From assembly GCA_018780265.1 (NCBI GenBank), contig JADMJV010000010.1, forward strand, positions 1 to 64,000: a stretch of 64,000 bases of DNA, written 5' to 3'. The notes below the pieces were generated by a model, which saw only the letters and a program-made list of their open reading frames with translations, was not told where the DNA came from and ran no database searches. Made by a program: the position numbers and the translations under genes. The stretch comes from a bacterium. Its GTDB lineage: Bacteria; Vulcanimicrobiota; Xenobia; Xenobiales; JADMJV01. The stretch's first letter is position 1. The number at the start of each line of letters is the position of its first letter. Positions 62,059 to 64,000 of the stretch are shown in pieces.

Positions 62059-63195
62059 ATGTTCTCCCTTGTCAGGCGAGGGTTGGGTCAGCTGTGGGGC
62101 GGAGGCCCAGCCAGTCAACCGCAAGTTATCTGGTTGCGCGGTGAGTCCCGACGCCAAGGAATTGACCGGCGCGAATCCTCAGAAGAGGTCCAACAGGCAC
62201 TGGAAGTCTTGCACCTGGACCCGTTCCGCGTCGAGTTAGGCGAGTCGCATGGGGCCCTGGCAGCACTGGACCTCGGGGCACCCATCCGCAGAGCCTGGCT
62301 GGAGCGCGGCTATCCCCTTCCAGGCCTGGTGTTAACGGAGAGTTTCGAGCTAAACCCAGACCAGATCCGACTAATGATTTTTGGCGTGGAGCAAGATCGC
62401 CTGGAAATTTCCGTGCTGCCGCCCCGGGAACGGGTCCAGCTTGAATTGGCCCGAGCCGTGGCCGGGTCGTTGAAGCGGGTCGTCAATCGGGACTTTGTCC
62501 GGGCCCTGGCTGAGACCCAAGGGCTGCCGTTACCAGCCGAGCAACTGAGCAGGTTGAGCAAGTATTTTCGATGCCGACTGCAGGCCGGACTGGCCCTGCC
62601 TCCGGCGCACCTGTGGCCAGGCTTATCCCGATCGGCCTCCTTTGACGAGATAGGGCTTCAACCCGAACCCGCAGTATTGCGCCCTGCCTTGACCGGTGAG
62701 CGGCGCAAGACGCTGCTTCTGCAATCGGTCCCCGAAGACTGTCTGGAGATTTTTCTTCCGCACCTGAGCCCGTCGGACCGGCAACCCGCGATGCTGTTCG
62801 AGCAACTCCAGGCTATCGAAGAGCTTTCGGCAGCCGCCCACGAAACGGCCAGCGTGCCAGGGCTGAATCTGGCCTGTCGGCCCCTGGCTGCCGTCGACCC
62901 GCAATCTCTGGGATGGCGAATCCTCAAAGCCTTTCTGCTTCACGATCCGCTAGACCATTTTCAGCACTGTTGCCGCCGCCAGCCCCAAAAGATGCTTCGT
63001 CTGATTCTGCGCCTTTACGATCACCCGGCCCCCACCTTGCCGATCTTTCAAAAGATGGCTCTGGCCGTCCAGTGTCTGGGGCCCCAAGGCCTATCGGTGC
63101 GGACCTTTTTGGAGAATTATTTGGGTCCATTGCCGGCTGTCCAGGCCACGGCCGAGCAGGTCGACATCGTGCTCAACGACTCCGTGCTGATCTGA
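62059..63195 (+). CDS. Hypothetical protein, 378 aa
   Basis: Soluble, mainly helical protein without signal peptide. Readable blocks are VIWLRGESRRQGIDRRESSEEVQ, LVLTESFELNPDQIRLMIFGVE (an alpha/beta part), and a C-terminal helical region (LLQSVPEDCLEIFLPHL, WRILKAFLLHDPLDHF, MLRLILRLYDHPAPTLPIFQKMAL) that looks like HEAT- or FliG-like helical repeats. I do not recognise the family. Diverges from the coiled-coil gene, so the two may be functionally linked, and its stop overlaps the next gene (TGATG). Confidence 0.6.
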   Translation: MFSLVRRGLGQLWGGGPASQPQVIWLRGESRRQGIDRRESSEEVQQALEVLHLDPFRVELGESHGALAALDLGAPIRRAWLERGYPLPGLVLTESFELNPDQIRLMIFGVEQDRLEISVLPPRERVQLELARAVAGSLKRVVNRDFVRALAETQGLPLPAEQLSRLSKYFRCRLQAGLALPPAHLWPGLSRSASFDEIGLQPEPAVLRPALTGERRKTLLLQSVPEDCLEIFLPHLSPSDRQPAMLFEQLQAIEELSAAAHETASVPGLNLACRPLAAVDPQSLGWRILKAFLLHDPLDHFQHCCRRQPQKMLRLILRLYDHPAPTLPIFQKMALAVQCLGPQGLSVRTFLENYLGPLPAVQATAEQVDIVLNDSVLI

Positions 63196-64000
63196 TGTTC
63201 TGGAACGTCCATGAACGCTTGAGGATGGGTCCGCTCGAGGGACTCAAAGTTGGCCGCTTCAATTTTGGCGTAAACACTTCATTCGTGCTATATCGCGCAG
63301 GTTCTACACTGATCGAAGCCGGCCCCGCCAACCGCTGGTCTCAGGTCCGCCAATTTGTACGGGAGAGACAGGTGCAGACGGTGCTTCTCACTCACCACCA
63401 CGAAGACCACAGCGGCAACGCGGCCCATCTCCAAGAATTGTGCCAGGCCAGGGTGTTGGCCCCGGCCCTATCGCTGCCCCTGCTCAGCCAGGGATTTCCC
63501 ATTCAGTTTTATCGACGCCAGGTGTGGGGAGTGCCCCGCCCCGTAGTGGCCCAGCCGCTGCCCGAAAGGTGGGAAGATCCGGAAGGCCATCGCTGGCAGG
63601 TTGTCCCAGCTCCTGGGCACGCCGACGACATGGTTTGCCTGTATGAAGCCAGCCAGGGATGGCTGTTTTCGGCCGACCTCTACGTGGCCTCTCGAGTTCG
63701 GTATGGTCGCCTTGAAGATCGCCTCGATTTAGAGATGAGCAGCTTACGCAGGGTCTTACAGCTTCCCTTTGAGCACCTCTTCTGTTCGCATCGAGGGCCT
63801 GTGCCGCGAGGGCGCCAGGCCATTCAAGCCAAACTGGACTACCTGACCGCCCTGCGCCAACAGGCCTGTCAACTTCACCAGGCAGGTCGCACCCTGTCCC
63901 AGATCACCCGACAACTGTTGGGCCATGAGGACCATGTCAGCTTTTTGTCCGGCTTTCACTTTTGCAAGTCGCATCTGATCAGAGCCTGCCTGGTGGCGGG
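63195..64000 (+). CDS. Metallo-beta-lactamase-fold hydrolase, 3' end beyond window
   Basis: The ATG at 63195 sits in the stop of the previous gene (TGATG) and the frame stays open to the window edge, so the protein is cut after about 268 residues. MBL landmarks: TLIEAGP, the zinc motif LTHHHEDHSGN (HxHxDH), VPAPGHADDMVCLY with the third-ligand His, and LFSADLYV with the bridging Asp. FCSHRGPV supplies a late His. The C-terminal helical part (YLTALRQQACQLHQAG) fits the LACTB2-like subgroup. Substrate unknown. Confidence 0.9.
   Translation, partial: MFWNVHERLRMGPLEGLKVGRFNFGVNTSFVLYRAGSTLIEAGPANRWSQVRQFVRERQVQTVLLTHHHEDHSGNAAHLQELCQARVLAPALSLPLLSQGFPIQFYRRQVWGVPRPVVAQPLPERWEDPEGHRWQVVPAPGHADDMVCLYEASQGWLFSADLYVASRVRYGRLEDRLDLEMSSLRRVLQLPFEHLFCSHRGPVPRGRQAIQAKLDYLTALRQQACQLHQAGRTLSQITRQLLGHEDHVSFLSGFHFCKSHLIRACLVA

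Noticed and set aside
61861..62157. Extension of the coiled-coil gene to 62157
   Set aside because: The first 99 codons are not coiled coil and overlap the start of the divergent gene at 62059; a later start is more likely.
1..64000. CRISPR arrays, rRNA or tRNA genes
   Set aside because: No regularly spaced direct repeats and no tRNA or rRNA signature were noticed by eye; a tRNA scan was not possible.

Overview
The window is GC-rich by eye, densely coded and looks chromosomal. The host appears to be an aerobic bacterium with two membranes: it has a TonB-dependent outer-membrane receptor, many lipoproteins, type IV pilin-like proteins and a respiratory Alternative Complex III (ACIII). I cannot place it at phylum level from sequence alone.

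Layout. 1-3.0 kb is a polymorphic-toxin tip: the C-terminus of an RHS protein carrying a toxin-44-like domain with a putative lipoprotein immunity gene, then a truncated RHS fragment joined out of frame to an orphan metzincin toxin tip and a very small putative immunity gene. 3.5-7.1 kb (minus strand) holds an Apea-type HEPN protein, a GTP cyclohydrolase II/RibD-reductase fusion and a zinc-less medium-chain dehydrogenase. 7.2-10.6 kb is a pseudopilin operon. 10.7-13.6 kb is accessory DNA: a VapBC module, a decayed transposase and a frameshifted HNH endonuclease. 14.0-21.4 kb is a surface-glycan island of two convergent operons with paralogous GT-C membrane transferases, GT2 enzymes and methyltransferases. 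21.5-26.9 kb encodes a Tat lipoprotein beta-propeller, a lipoprotein, a TonB-dependent receptor and an M14 carboxypeptidase.

27.0-34.8 kb is the respiratory core: ACIII genes in the order actA, actB1, actB2, actC, actDE, preceded upstream by fumarase C. ActB is split in two, ActD and ActE are one polypeptide, no actF is seen, and a strong terminator closes the operon. 34.9-39.4 kb has an M13 peptidase, a degenerate GGDEF/EAL protein and a macro-domain protein. 39.9-40.3 kb holds the most unusual gene: a secreted thioredoxin-fold protein whose first active-site cysteine is an in-frame TGA (W-U-G-A-C). A perfect 7-bp hairpin with a G-first loop follows at the distance expected for a bacterial SECIS element, so it is probably a selenoprotein.

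41-48 kb mixes an SGNH acyl-esterase-like membrane protein, a divergent TetR/GST pair, a paladin-type PTP-like phosphatase, a small secreted protein, and unknowns. 48.0-58.5 kb is a tightly coupled minus-strand operon: MoxR ATPase, membrane protein, ABC ATPase, ABC permease, DUF58 protein and two VWA membrane proteins, most joined by ATGA-type overlaps. The end holds a repeat-built coiled-coil protein of over 1000 residues, a divergent unknown gene, and a metallo-beta-lactamase-fold hydrolase cut by the window edge.
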